Below, in pieces: positions 41,051-54,985 of a stretch of 64,000 nt of DNA (position 1 is its first letter; every line of letters starts with the position of its first letter). The translations under genes and the position numbers were made by a program. Origin of the DNA: Saccoglossus kowalevskii. Lineage: Eukaryota; Hemichordata; Enteropneusta; Harrimaniidae. The stretch lies in assembly GCF_000003605.2 (NCBI RefSeq), contig NW_003152183.1, forward strand, positions 1-64,000, written 5' to 3'. The notes beneath the pieces are model-generated. The model worked only from the letters and a program-made list of their open reading frames with translations. It ran no database searches and was not told the DNA's origin.

Positions 41051-43330
41051 GCTTATAGATATTCACATGAGGTGACAGTAAAATGTTAGAAAACAGCGTG
41101 CAAAGTTTGAAAAAAACGAAGGAAATGTTGGAGGAGTTGCTAGTTTATTTAGCCTAAGTCATTGTAATGACAACCCCGCAGTTAAATTTGGAAAGCATTG
41201 AGTAAATTTGCCGATAACGCCTCATATCTAAGCAGATTATACACAACAGTCAATCGACATATTGACAACAAACTGTATGCAAAGTTGTAAAAAGCGGTTG
41301 CGAAGTAGGTAGTTTCATTCGGGATTGTTACCTGTGATATCATATTAACAAGTCCCGTAGTTGAACATTCGAAAATGTGAATAAATATTTCGTAACATGC
41401 TGTTTAATTACCGTAGTTTTATTACAAGTATGTAGAGGTCATAGGTCAATCTAGAAGATACTTGTGCAAGCGATATCGATTTAAAACATCCAAAAACATG
41501 AAATAGCCGCAAATTCGGAATAATAATCCATGCAGCTGTGGGGTTAGGTGTCGACTAATGTTTAAAGTAAAGCACAATCGGTCGTGGTTAGTACTTGCAT
41601 GGGAGAGTCCATGCCTAAACGACCTTTTGAATTTTTGTTTGTTTCAACACGCACATGGAAAAGATGTAAGGCAACGTTCCGGCACTTTTTCTTACTGTGA
41701 TGTCAATCATTTATAGTAGAAAATCGAGGCATTTTTGTAACTTTTTCAATTAATGGAAAATTTTCAAATTCATTCTAATTTTCACGAACAAGTTGTGGAT
41801 GCTGTTGGCACGTAGTGGGTGTTACACTGTTAACGCATCGTGCAAAGTTGTTCAAAGTGATTACAAAGTTGTACAAAGTTATTGCAAATTTGGTAAATGC
41901 ATTTGCATATATGACCAAGTTGTTATCATATAACAATCCACATTTGTAAAGTAGGGAAATTTAATAAAAGCCCGTTAAAAGCAGCTTATAGATATTCACA
42001 TGAGGTGACTGTAAAATGTTAGAAAACAGCGTGCAAAGTTTGAAAAAACGAAGGAAATGTTGGCGGAGTTGCTAGTTTATTTAGCCTAAGTCATTGTAAT
42101 GACAACCCCGCAGTTAAATTTTGAAAGCATTGAGTAAATTTGCCGATAACGCCTCATATCGAAGCAGATTATCACAACAGTCAATCGAAATATTGACAAC
42201 AAACTGTATGCAAAGTTGTAAAAAGCGGTTGCGAAGTAGGTAGTTTCATTCGGGATTTTTACCTGTGATATCATATTAACAAGTCCCGTAGTTGAACATT
42301 CGAAAATGTGAATAAATATTTCGTAACATGCTGTTTAATTACCGTAGTTTTATTACAAGTATGTAGAGGTCATAGGTCAATCTAGAAGATACTTGTGCAA
42401 GCGATATCGATTTAAAACATCCAAAAACATGAAATAGCCGCAAATTCGGAATAATAATCCATGCAGCTGTGGGGTTAGGTGCTCGACAAATGTTTAAAGT
42501 AAAGCACAATCGGGCGTGGTTAGTACTTGCATGGGAGACTCCCTGACTAAACGACCTTTTGAATTTTTGTTTGTTTCAACACGCACATGGAAAAGATGTA
42601 AGGCAACGTTCCGGCACTTTTTCTTACTGTGATGTCAATCATTTATAGTAGAAAATCGAGGCATTTTTGTAACTTTTTCAATTAATGGAAAATTTTCAAA
42701 TTCATTCTAATTTTCACGAACAAGTTGTGGATGCTGTCGACACGTAGTGGGTGTTACACTGTTAACGCATCCTGCAAAGTTGTTCAAAATGATTACAAAG
42801 TTGTACAAAGTTATTGCAAATTTGGTAAATGCATTTGCATATATGACCAAGTTGTTATCATATAACGATCCACATTTGTAAAGTAGGGAAATTTAATAAA
42901 AGCCCGTTAAAAGCAGCTTATAGATATTCACATGAGGTGACTGTAAAATGTTAGAAAACAGCGTGCAAAGTTTGAAAAAACGAAGGAAATGTTGGCGGAG
43001 TTGCTAGTTTATTTAGCCTAAGTCATTGTAATGACAACCCCGCAGTTAAATTTTGAAAGCATTGAGTAAATTTGCCGATAACGCCTCATATCGAAGCAGA
43101 TTATCACAACAGTCAATCGAAATATTGACAACAAACTGTATGCAAAGTTGTAAAAAGCGGTTGCAAAGTAGGTAGTTTCATTCGGGATTGTTAGCTGTGA
43201 TATCATATTAACAAATCCCGTAGTTGAACATTCGAAAATGTGAATAAATATTTCGTAACATGCTGTTTAATTACCGTAGTTTTATTACAAGTATGTAGAG
43301 GTCATAGGTCAATCTAGAAGATACTTGTGC
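41051..43330 (+). repeat. Array patch, subfamily B units
   Basis: Units anchored 41154, 42086 and the first part of 43018. The pair 42086 and 43018 shares ATAACGATCC and GGATTGTTAGCTGTG with the pair at 62583 and 63515, 22 repeats away. Confidence 0.72.
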
Positions 43331-44175
43331 AAGAGATATCTATTTAAAACATCCAAAAACATGAAATAGCATCAAATTCGGAATAATAATCCATGCAGCT
43401 GTGGGGTTAGGTGCTCGACAAATGTTTAAAGTAAAGCACAATCGGGGCGTGGTTAGTACTTGCATGGGAGACTCCCTGACTAAACGACCTTTTGTATTTT
43501 TGTTTGTTTCAACACGCACATGGAAAAGATGTAAGGCAACGTACCGGCACTTTTTCTTCCTGTGATGTCAATCATGTAGAAAATCGAGGCATTTTTGTAA
43601 CTTTTTCAATTAATGGAAAATTTTCAAATTCGTTCTAATTTTCACGAACAAGTTGTGGATGCTGTCGGCACGTAGTGGGTGTTACACTGTTAACGCATCG
43701 TGCAAAGTTGTTCAAAGTGATTACAAAGTTGTACAAAGTTATTGCAAATTTGGTAAATGCATTTGCATATATGACCAAGTTGTTATCATATAACAATCCA
43801 CATTTGTAAAGTAGGGAAATTTAATAAAAGCCCGTTAAAAGCAGCTTATAGTTATTCACATGAGGTGACTGTAAAATGTTAGAAAACAGCGTGCAAAGTT
43901 TGAAAAAGCGAAGGAAATGTTGGCGGAGTTGCTAGTTTATTTAGCCTATGTCATTGTAATGACAATCCCGCAATTAAATTTTGAAAGCATTGAGAAAATT
44001 TGCCGATAACGCCTCATATCGAAGAAGATTATCACAACAGTCAATCGAAATATTGACAACAAACTGTATGCAAAGTTGTAAAACGCGGTTGCGAAGTAGG
44101 TAGTTTCATTCGGGATTGTTACCTGTGATATCATATTAACAAGTCCCGTAGTTGAACATTCGAAAATGTGAATAA
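43331..44175 (+). repeat. Array patch, subfamily D segment shorter than one unit
   Basis: D marks begin at AAGAGATATCTATTT and stop before the C-type AAATATTCGTAAC at about 44177. The patch includes the 5-bp loss ATCATGTAGAAAATC at about 43571, shared with about 40781. Confidence 0.7.
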
Positions 44176-47170
44176 ATATTCGTAACATGCTGTTTAATTA
44201 CCGTAGTTTTATTACAAGTATGTAGAGGTCATAGGTCAATCTAGAAGATACTTGTGCAAGCGATATCGATTTAAAACATCCAAAAACATGAAATAGCCGC
44301 AAATTCGGAATAATAATACATTCAGCTGTGGGGTTAGGCGCTCGACAAATGTTTAAAGTAAAGCACAATCGGGCGTGATTAGTACTTGCATGGGAGACTC
44401 CCTGACTAAACGACCTTTTGAATTTTTGTTTGTTTCAACACGCACATGGAAAAGATGTAAGGCAACGTTCCGGCACTTTTTCTTACTGTGATGTCAATCA
44501 TTTATAGTAGAAAATCGAGGCATTTTTGTAACTTTTTCAATTAATGGAAAATTTTCAAATTCGTTCTAATTTTCACGAACAAGTTGTGGATGCTGTCGGC
44601 ACGTAGTGGGTGTTACACTGTTAACGCATCCTGCAAAGTTGTTCAAAGTGATTACAAAGTTGTACAAAGTTATTGCAAATTTGGTAAATGCATTTGCATA
44701 TATGACCAAGTTGTTATCATATAACAGTCCACATTTGTAAAGTAGGGAAATTTAATAAAAGCCCGTTAAAAGCAGCTTATAGATATTCACATGAGGTGAC
44801 TGTAAAATGTTAGAAAACAGCGTGCAATGTTTGAAAAATCGAAGGAAATGTTGGCGGAGTTGCTAGTTTATTTAGCCTAAGTCATTGTAATGACAACCCC
44901 GCAGTTAAATTTGGAAAGCATTGAGTAAATTTGCCGATAACGCCTCATATCGAAGCAGATTAGCACAACAGTCAATCGAAATATTGACAACAAACTGTAT
45001 GCAAAGTTGTAAAACGCGGTTGCGAAGTAGGTAGTTTCATTCGGGATTGTTACCTGTGATATCATATTAACAAGTCCCGTAGTTGAACATTCGAAAATGT
45101 GAATAAATATTCGTAACATGCTGTTTAATTACCGTAGTTTTATTACAAGTATGTAGAGGTCATAGGTCAATCTAGAAGATACTTGTGCAAGCGATATTGA
45201 TTTAAAACATCCCAAAACATGAAATAGCCGCAAATTCGGAATAATAATCCATTCAGCTGTGGGGTTAGGCGCTCGACAAATGTTTAAAGTAAAGCACAAT
45301 CGGGCGTGATTAGTACTTGCATGGGAGACTCCCTGACTAAACGACCTTTTGAATTTTTGTTTGTTTCAACACGCACATGGAAAAGATGTAAGGCAACGTT
45401 CCGGCACTTTTTCTTACTGTGATGTCAATCATTTATAGTAGAAAATCGAGGCATTTTTGTAACTTTTTCAATTAATGGAAAATTTTCAAATTCGTTCTAA
45501 TTTTCACGAACAAGTTGTGGATGCTGTTGGCACGTAGTGGGTGTTACACTGTTAACGCATCCTGCAAAGTTGTTCAAAGTGATTACAAAGTTGTACAACG
45601 TTATTGAAAATTTGGTAAATGCATTTGCATATATGACCAAGTTGTTATCATATAACAGTCCACATTTGTAAAGTAGGGAAATTTAATAAAAGCCCGTTAA
45701 AAGCAGCTTATAGATATTCACATGAGGTGACTGTAAAATGTTAGAAAACAGCGTGCAATGTTTGAAAAATCGAAGGAAATGTTGGCGGAGTTGCTAGTTT
45801 ATTTAGCCTAAGTCATTGTAATGACAACCCCGCAGTTAAATTTGGAAAGCATTGAGTAAATTTGCCGATAACGCCTCATATCTAAGTAGATTATCACAAC
45901 AGTCAATCGAAATATTGACAACAAACTGTATGCAAAGTTGTAAAACGCGGTTGCGAAGTAGGTAGTTTCATTCGGGATTGTTACCTGTGATATCATATTA
46001 ACATGTCCCGTAGTTGAACATTCGAAAATGTGAATAAAATTCGTAACATGCTGTTTAATTACCGTAGTTTTATTACAAGTATGTAGAGGTCATAGGTCAA
46101 TCTAGAAGATACTTGTGCAAGCGATATCGATTTAAAACATCCCAAAACATGAAATAGCCGCAAATTCGGAATAATAATCCATTCAGCTGTGGGGTTAGGC
46201 GCTCGACAAATGTTTAAAGTAAAGCACAATCGGGCGTGATTAGTACTTGCATGGGAGACTCCCTGACTAAACGACCTTTTGAATTTTTGTTTGTTTCAAC
46301 ACGCACATGGAAAAGATGTAAGGCAACGTTCCGGCACTTTTTCTTACTGTGATGTCAATCATTTATAGTAGAAAATCGAGGCATTTTTGTAACTTTTTCA
46401 ATTAATGGAAAATTTTCAAATTCGTTCTAATTTTCACGAACAAGTTGTGGATGCTGTTGGCACGTAGTGGGTGTTACACTGTTAACGCATCCTGAAAAGT
46501 TGTTCAAAGTGATTACAAAGTTGTACAAAGTTATTGCAAATTTGGTAAATGCATTTGCATATATGACCAAGTTGTTATCATATAACAATCCACATTTGTA
46601 AAGTAGGGAAATTTAATAAAAGCCCGTTAAAAGCAGCTTATAGATATTCACATGAGGTGACTGTAAAATGTTAGAAAACAGCGTGCAATGTTTGAAAAAT
46701 CGAAGGAAATGTTGGCGGAGTTGCTAGTTTATTTAGCCTAAGTCATTGTAATGACAACCCCGCAGTTAAATTTGGAAAGCATTGAGTAAATTTGCCGATA
46801 ACGCCTCATATCTAAGCAGATTATCACAACAGTCAATCGAAATATTGACAACAAACTGTATGCAAAGTTGTAAAACGCGGTTGCGAAGTAGGTAGTTTCA
46901 TTCGGGATTGTTACCTGTGATATCATATTAACAAGTCCCGTAGTTGAACATTCGAAAATGTGAATAAATATTCGTAACATGCTGTTTAATTACCGTAGTT
47001 TTATTACAAGTATGTAGAGGTCATAGGTCAATCTAGAAGACACTTGTGCAAGCGATATCGATTTAAAACATCCAAAAACATGAAATAGCCGTAAATTCGG
47101 AATAATAATCCATGCAGCTGTGGGGTTGGGGTTGGGCGCTCGACAAATGTTTAAAGTAAAGCACAATCGG
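44176..47170 (+). repeat. Array patch, subfamily C units
   Basis: C marks run through the units anchored 44877, 45808 and 46738. The last has a 7-bp tandem gain (GGTTGGGGTTGGG at about 47115-47130) and shares AGAAGACACTTG, CCGTAAATTCGG and GGGCATGATTAG with the units at 13217 and 56067. Confidence 0.76.
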
Positions 47171-48410
47171 GCATGATTAGTACTTGCATGGGAGACTCCC
47201 TGACTAAACGACCTTTTGAATTTTTGTTTGTTTCAACACGCACATGGAAAAGATGTAAGGCAACGTTCCGGCACTTTTTCTTACTGTGATGTCAATCATT
47301 TATAGTAGAAAATCGAGGCATTTTTGTAACTTTTTCAATTAATGGAAAATTTTCAAATTCGTTCTAATTTTCACGAACAAGTTGTGGATGCTGTTGGCAC
47401 GTAGTGGGTGTTACACTGTTAACGCATCGTGCAAAGTTGTTCAAAGTGATTACAAAGTTGTACAAAGTTATTGCAAATTTGGTAAATGCATTTGCATATA
47501 TGAGACAGGTTGTTATCATATAACAATCCACATTTGTAAAGTAGGGAAATTTAATAAAAGCCCGTTAAAAGCAGCTTATAGTTATTCACATGAGGTGACT
47601 GTAAAATGTTAGAAAACAGCGTGCAAAGTTTGAAAAAGCGAAGGAAATGTTGGCGGAGTTGCTAGTTTATTTAGCCTAGGTCATTGTAATGACAATCCCG
47701 CAGTTACATTTTGAAAGCATTGAGTAAATTTGCCTATAACACCTCATATCGAAGCAGATTATCACAACAGTCAATCGAAATATTGACAACAAACTGTATG
47801 CAAAGTTGTAAAAAGCGGTTGCGAAGTAGGTAGTTTCATTCGGGATTGTTACCTGTGATATCATATTAACAAGTCCCGTAGTTGAACATTCGAAAATGTG
47901 AATAAATATTTCGTAACATGCTGTTTAATTACCGTAGTTTTGTTACAAGTATGTAGAGGTCATAGGTCAATCTAGAAGATACTTGTGCAAGAGATATCTA
48001 TTTAAAACATCCAAAAAACATGAAATAGCATCATATTCGGAATAATAATCCATGCAGCTGTGGGGTTAGGTGCTCGACAAATGTTTAAAGTAAAGCACAA
48101 TCGGGCGTGGTTAGTACTTGCATGGGAGACTCCCTGACTAAACGACCTTTTGTATTTTTGTTTGTTTCAACACGCACATGGAAAAGATGTAAGGCAACGT
48201 ACCGACACTTTTTCTTCCTGCGATGTCAATCATTTATAGTAGAAAATCGAGGCATTTTTGTAACTTTTTCAATTAATGGAAAATTTTCAAATTCGTTCTA
48301 ATTTTCACGAACAAGTTGTGGATGCTGTCGGCACGTAGTGGGTGTTACACTGTTAACGCATCGTGCAAAGTTTTTCAAAGTGAGTACAAAGTTGTACAAA
48401 GTTATTGCAA
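47171..48410 (+). repeat. Array patch, subfamily D segment
   Basis: AGTTATTCACATG, AAAAAGCGAAGG, AAGAGATATCTATTT and GTATTTTTG mark this as D, with the unit anchored at 47676. It carries private changes such as TGAGACAGGTTG at about 47501. The C to D switch lies between about 47170 and 47420. Confidence 0.7.
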
Positions 48411-50470
48411 ATTTGGTAAATGCATTTACATATATGACCAAGTTGTTAGCATATAAAAATCCACATTTGTAAAGTAGGGAAATTTAATAAAAGCCCGTTA
48501 AAAAGCAGCTTATAGATATTCACATGAAGTGACTGTAAAATTTTAGAAAACAGTGTGCAATGTTTGAAAAAACGAAGGAAATGTTGGCGTGTTGCTAGTT
48601 TATTTAGCCTAAGTCATTGTAATGACAACCCCGCAGTTAAATTTTGAAAGCATTGAGTAAATTGTCCGATAACGCCTCATATCTAAGCAGATTATCACAA
48701 CAGCCAATCGAAATATCGACAACAAACTGTAGACAAAGTTGTAAAAAGCGGTTGCAAAGTAGGTAGTTTCATTCGGGATTGTTACCTGTGATATCATATT
48801 AACAAGTCCCGTAGTTGAACATTCGAAAATGTGAATAAATATTTCGTAACATGCTGTTAAATTACCGTAGTTTTACTCCAAGTATGTAGAGGTCATAGGT
48901 CAATCTAGAAGATACTTGTGCAAGCGATATCGACTTAAAACATCCAAAAACATGAAACAGCCGCAAATTCGGAATAATAATCCATACAGCTGTGGGGTTA
49001 GGTGCTCGACAAATTTTTAAAGTAAAGCACAATCGGGCGTGGTTATTACTTGCATGGGAGACTCCCTGACTAAACGACCTTTTGAAATTTGTTTTTGTTT
49101 CAACACGCACATGGAAAAAATTTAAGGCAACGTTCCGGCACTTTTTCTTACTGTGATGTCAATCATTTATAGTAGAAAATCGAGGCATTTTTGTAACTTT
49201 TTTAATTAATGGAAAATTTTCAAATTCGTTCTAATTTTTACGAACAAGTTGTGGATGCTGTCGGCACGTAGTGGGTGTTACACTGTTAACGCATCGTGCA
49301 AAGTTGTTCAAAGTGAGTACAAAGTTGTACAAAGTTATTGCAAATTTGGTAAATGCATTTACATATATGACCAAGTTGTTAGCATATAAAAATCCACATT
49401 GTAAAGTAGGGAAATTTAATAAAAGCCCGTTAAAAGCAGTTTATAGATATTCACATGAGGTGACTGTAAAATGTTAGAAAAGAGCGTGCAAAGTTTGAAA
49501 AACACGAAGGAAATTTTGGCGGAGTTGATAGTTTATTTAGCCTAAGTCATAGTAATGACAAACCCGCTGTTAAATTTTGAAACCATTGAGTACATTTTCC
49601 GATAACGCCTCATATCTAAGCAGATTATCACAACAGTCAATCGAAATATTGACAACAAACTGTATGCAAAGTTGTAAAACGCGGTTGCGAAGTTGGTAGT
49701 TTCATTCGGGATTGTTACCTGTGATATCATATTAACAAGTCCCGTAGTTGAACATTCGAAAATATGAATAAATATTTCGTAACATGCTGTTAAATTACCG
49801 TAGTTTTACTCCAAGTATGTAGAGGTCATAGGTCAATCTAGAAGATACTTGTGCAAGCGATATCGATTGAAAACATCCAAAAACATGAAATAGCCGCAAA
49901 TTCGGAATAACAATCCATGCAGCTGTGTGTTAGGTGCTCGTCAAATGTTTAAAGTAAAGCACAATCTGGCGTGGTTAGTACTTGCATGGGAGACTCCCTG
50001 ACTAAACGACCTTTTGAAATTCGTTTTTGTTTCAACACGCACATGGAAAAGATTTAAGGCAACGTTCCGGCAATTTTTCTTACTGTGATGTCAATCATTT
50101 ATAGTAGAAAATCGAGGCATTTTTGTAACTTTTTTAATTAATGGAAAATTTTCAAATTCGTTCTAATTTTCACGAACAAGTTGTGGATGTTGTCGGCACG
50201 TAGTGGTTGTTACACTGTTAACGCATCGTGCAAAGTTGTTCAAAGTGATTACAAAGTTGTACAAAGTTATTGCAAATTTGGTAAATGCATTTACATATAT
50301 GACCAAGTTGTTAGCATATAAAAATCCACATTTGTAAAGTAGGGAAATTTAATAAAAGCCCGTTAAAAGCAGCTTATAGATATTCACATGAGGTGACTGT
50401 AAAATGTTAGAAAACAGTGTGCAAAGTTTGACAAAACGAAGGAAATGTTGGCGGAGTTGCTAGTTTATTT
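48411..50470 (+). repeat. Array patch, subfamily A units
   Basis: Units anchored 48609 and 49542. The first carries the GCCAATCGAAATATC and CTGTAGACAAAG block otherwise seen only at 20760-20800. The second matches the unit at 26253 in GCTGTGTGTTAGGTGCTCGT and AATCTGGCGTGG. Confidence 0.75.
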
Positions 50471-53400
50471 AGCCTAAGTCATTGTAATGACAAACCCGCA
50501 GTTAAATTTTGAAAGCATTGAGTAAATTTTCCGATAACGCCTGATATCTAAGCAGATTATCACAACAGTCAATCGAAATATTGACAACAAACTGTATGCA
50601 AAGTTGTAAAACGCGTTTGCGAAGTAGGTAGTTTCATTCGGGATTGTTACCTGTGATATCATATTAACAAATCCCGTAGTTGAACATTCGAAAATGTGAA
50701 TAAATATTTCGTAACATGCTGTTTAATTACCGTAGTTTTATTACAAGTATGTAGAGGTCATAGGTCAATCTAGAAGATACTTGTGCAAGCGATATCGATT
50801 TAAAACATCCAAAAACATGAAATAGCCGCAAATTCGGAATAATAATCCATGCAGCTGTGGGGTTAGGTGCTCGACAAATGTTTAAAGTAAAGCACAATCG
50901 GGCGTGGTTAGTACTTGCATGGGAGACTCCCTAACTAAACGACCTTTTGAATTTTTGTTTGTTTCAACACGCACATGGAAAAGATGTAAGGCAACGTTCC
51001 GGCACTTTTTCTTACTGTGATGTCAATCATTTATAGTAGAAAATCGAGGCATTTTTGTAACTTTTTCAATTAATGGAAAATTTTCAAATTCGTTCTAATT
51101 TTCACGAACAAGTTGTGGATGCTGTTGGCACGTAGTGGGTGTTACACTGTTAACGCATCCTGCAAAGTTGTTCAAAGTGATTACAAAGTTGTACAAAGTT
51201 ATTGCAAATTTGGTAAATGCATTTACATATATGACCAAGTTGTTATCATATAACAATCCACATTTGTAAAGTAGGGAAATTTAATAAAAGCCCGTTAAAA
51301 GCAGCTTATAGATATTCACATGAGGTGACTGTAAACTGTTAGAAAACAGCGTGCAAAGTTTGAAAAAACGAAGGAAATGTTGGCGGAGATGCTAGTTTAT
51401 TTAGCCTAAGTCATTGTAATGACAACCCCGCAGTTAAATTTTGAAAGCATTGAGTAAATTTGCCGATAACGCCTCATATCGAAGCAGATTATCACAACAG
51501 TCAATCGAAATATTGACAACAAACTGTATGCAAAGTTGTAAAAAGCGGTTGCGAAGTAGGTAGTTTCATTCGGGATTGTTACCTGTGATATCATATTAAC
51601 AAGTCCCGTAGTTGAACATTCGAAAATGTGAATAAATATTTCGTAACATGCTGTTTAATTACCGTAGTTTTATTACAAGTATGTAGAAGTCATAGGTCAA
51701 TCTAGAAGATACTTGTGCAAGCGATATCGATTTAAAACATCCAAAAACATGAAATAGCCGCAAATTCGGAATAATAATCCATGCAGCTGTGGGGTTAGGT
51801 GCTCGACAAATGTTTAAAGTAAAGCACAATCGGGCGTGGTTAGTACTTGCATGGGAGACTCCCTGACTAAACGACCTTTTGAATTTTTGTTTGTTTCAAC
51901 ACGCACATGAAAAAGATGTAAGGCAACGTTCCGGCACTTTTTCTTACTGTGATGTCAATCATTTATAGTAGAAAATCGATGCATTTTTGTAACTTTTTCA
52001 ATTAATGGAAAATTTTCAAATTCATTCTAATTTTCACGAACAAGTTGTGGATGCTGTCGACACGTAGTGAGTGTTACACTGTTAACGCATCCTGCAAAGT
52101 TGTTCAAAGTGATTACAAAGTTGTACAAAGTTATTGCAAATTTGGTAAATGCATTTGCATATATGACCAAGTTGTTATCATATAACAATCCACATTTGTA
52201 AAGTAGGGAAATTTAATAAAAGCCCGTTAAAAGCAGCTTATAGATATTCACATGAGGTGACTGTAAAATGTTAGAAAACAGCGTGCAAAGTTTGAAAAAA
52301 CGAAGGAAATGTTGGCGGAGTTGCTAGTTTATTTAGCCTAAGTCATTGTAATGACAACCCCGCAGTTAAATTTTGAAAGCATTGAGTAAATTTGCCGATA
52401 ACGCCTCATATCGAAGCAGATTATCACAACAGTCAATCGAAATATTGACAACAAACTGTATGCAAAGTTGTAAAAAGCGGTTGCGAAGTAGGTAGTTTCA
52501 TTCGGGATTGTTACCTGTGATATCATATTAACAAATCCCGTAGTTGAACATTCGAAAATGTGAATAAATATTTCGTAACATGCTGTTTAATTACCGTAGT
52601 TTTATTACAAGTATGTAGAGGTCATAGGTCAATCTAGAAGATACTTGTGCAAGCGATATCGATTTAAAACATCCAAAAACACGAAATAGCCGCAAATTCG
52701 GAATAATAATCCATGCAGCTGTGGGGTTAGGTGCTCGACTAATGTTTAAAGTAAAGCACAATCGGGCGTGGTTAGTACTTGCATGGGAGACTCCATGCCT
52801 AAACGACCTTTTGAATTTTTGTTTGTTTCAACACGCACATGGAAAAGATGTAAGGCAACGTTCCGGCACTTTTTCTTACTGTGATGTCAATCATTTATAG
52901 TAGAAAATCGAGGCATTTTTGTAACTTTTTCATTTAATGGAAAATTTTCAAATTCATTCTAATTTTCACGAACAAGTTGTGGATGCTGTCGACACGTAGT
53001 GGGTGTTACACTGTTAACGCATCCTGCAAAGTTGTTCAAAGTGATTAAAAAGTTGTACAAAGTTATTGCAAATTCGGTAAATGCATTTGCATATATGACC
53101 AAGTTGTTATCATATAACAATCCACATTTGTAAAGTAGGGAAATTTAATAAAAGCCCGTTAAAAGCAGCTTATAGATATTCACATGAGGTGACTGTAAAA
53201 TGTTAGAAAACAGCGTGCAAAGTTTGAAAAAACGAAGGAAATGTTGGCGGAGTTGCTAGTTTATTTAGCCTAAGTCATTGTAATGACAACCCCGCAGTTA
53301 AATTTTGAAAGCATTGAGTAAATTTGCCGATAACGCCACATATCGAAGCAGATTATCACAACAGTCAATCGAAATATTGACAACAAACTGTATGCAAAGT

Positions 53401-54985
53401 TGTAAAAAGCGGTTGCGAAGTAGGTAGTTTCATTCGGGATTGTTACCTGTGATATCATATTAACAAGTCCCGTAGTTGAACATTCGAAAATGTGAATAAA
53501 TATTTCGTAACATGCTGTTTAATTACCGTAGTTTTATTACAAGTATGTAGAAGTCATAGGTCAATCTAGAAGATACTTGTGCAAGCGATATCGATTTAAA
53601 ACATCCAAAAACATGAAATAGCCGCAAATTCGGAATAATAATCCATGCAGCTGTGGGGTTAGGTGCTCGACAAATGTTTAAAGTAAAGCACAATCGGGCG
53701 TGGTTAGTACTTGCATGGGAGACTCCCTGACTAAACGACCTTTTGAATTTTTGTTTGTTTCAACACGCACATGAAAAAGATGTAAGGCAACGTTCCGGCA
53801 CTTTTTCTTACTGTGATGTCAATCATTTATAGTAGAAAATCGATGCATTTTTGTAACTTTTTCAATTAATGGAAAATTTTCAAATTCATTCTAATTTTCA
53901 CGAACAAGTTGTGGATGCTGTCGACACGTAGTGGGTGTTACACTGTTAACGCATCCTGCAAAGTTGTTCAAAGTGATTACAAAGTTGTACAAAGTTATTG
54001 CAAATTTGGTAAATGCATTTGCATATATGACCAAGTTGTTATCATATAACAATCCACATTTGTAAAGTATGGTGAAATTTAATAAAAGCCCGTTAAAATC
54101 AGCTTATAGATTTTCACATGAGGTGACTGTAACATGTTAGAAAACAGCGTGCAAAGTTTGAAAAAACGAAGGAAATGTTGGCGGAGTTGCTAGTTTATTT
54201 AGCCTAAGTCATTGTAATGACAACCCCGCAGTTAAATTTTGAAAGCATTGAGTAAATTTGCCGATAACGCCTCATATCGAAGCAGATTATCACAACAGTC
54301 AATCGAAATATTGACAACAAACTGTATGCAAAGTTGTAAAAAGCGGTTGCGAAGTAGGTAGTTTCATTCGGGATTGTTACCTGTGATATCATATTAACAA
54401 GTCCCGTAGTTGAACATTCGAAAATGTGAATAAATATTTCGTAACATGCTGTTTAATTACCGTAGTTTTATTACAAGTATGTAGAGGTCATAGGTCAATC
54501 TAGAAGATACTTGTGCAAGCGATGTCGATTTAAAACATCCAAAAACATGAAATAGCCGCAAATTCGGAATAATAATCCATACAGCTGTGGGGTTAGGTGC
54601 TCGACAAATGTTTAAAGTAAAGCAAAATCGGGCGTGGTTAGTACTTGCATGGGAGACTCCCTGACTAAACGACCTTTTGAATTTTTGTTTGTTTCAACAC
54701 GCACATGGAAAAGATGTAAGGCAACGTTCCGGCACTTTTTCTTACTGTGATGTCAATCATTTATAGTAGAAAATCGAGGCATTTTTGTAACTTTTTCAAT
54801 TAATGGAAAATTTTCAAATTCATTCTAATTTTCACGAACAAGTTGTGGATGCTGTTGGCACGTAGTGGGTGTTACACTGTTAACGCATCATGCAAAGTTG
54901 TTCAAAGTGATTACAAAGTTGTACAAAGTTATTGCAAATTTGGTAAATGCATTTGCATATATGACCAAGTTGTTATCATATAACA
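50471..54985 (+). repeat. Array patch, subfamily B units
   Basis: Units anchored 50474 to 54204. The first is an A/B mosaic. Its downstream CATTTACATATATG (about 51225) is still A-like. Confidence 0.76.
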
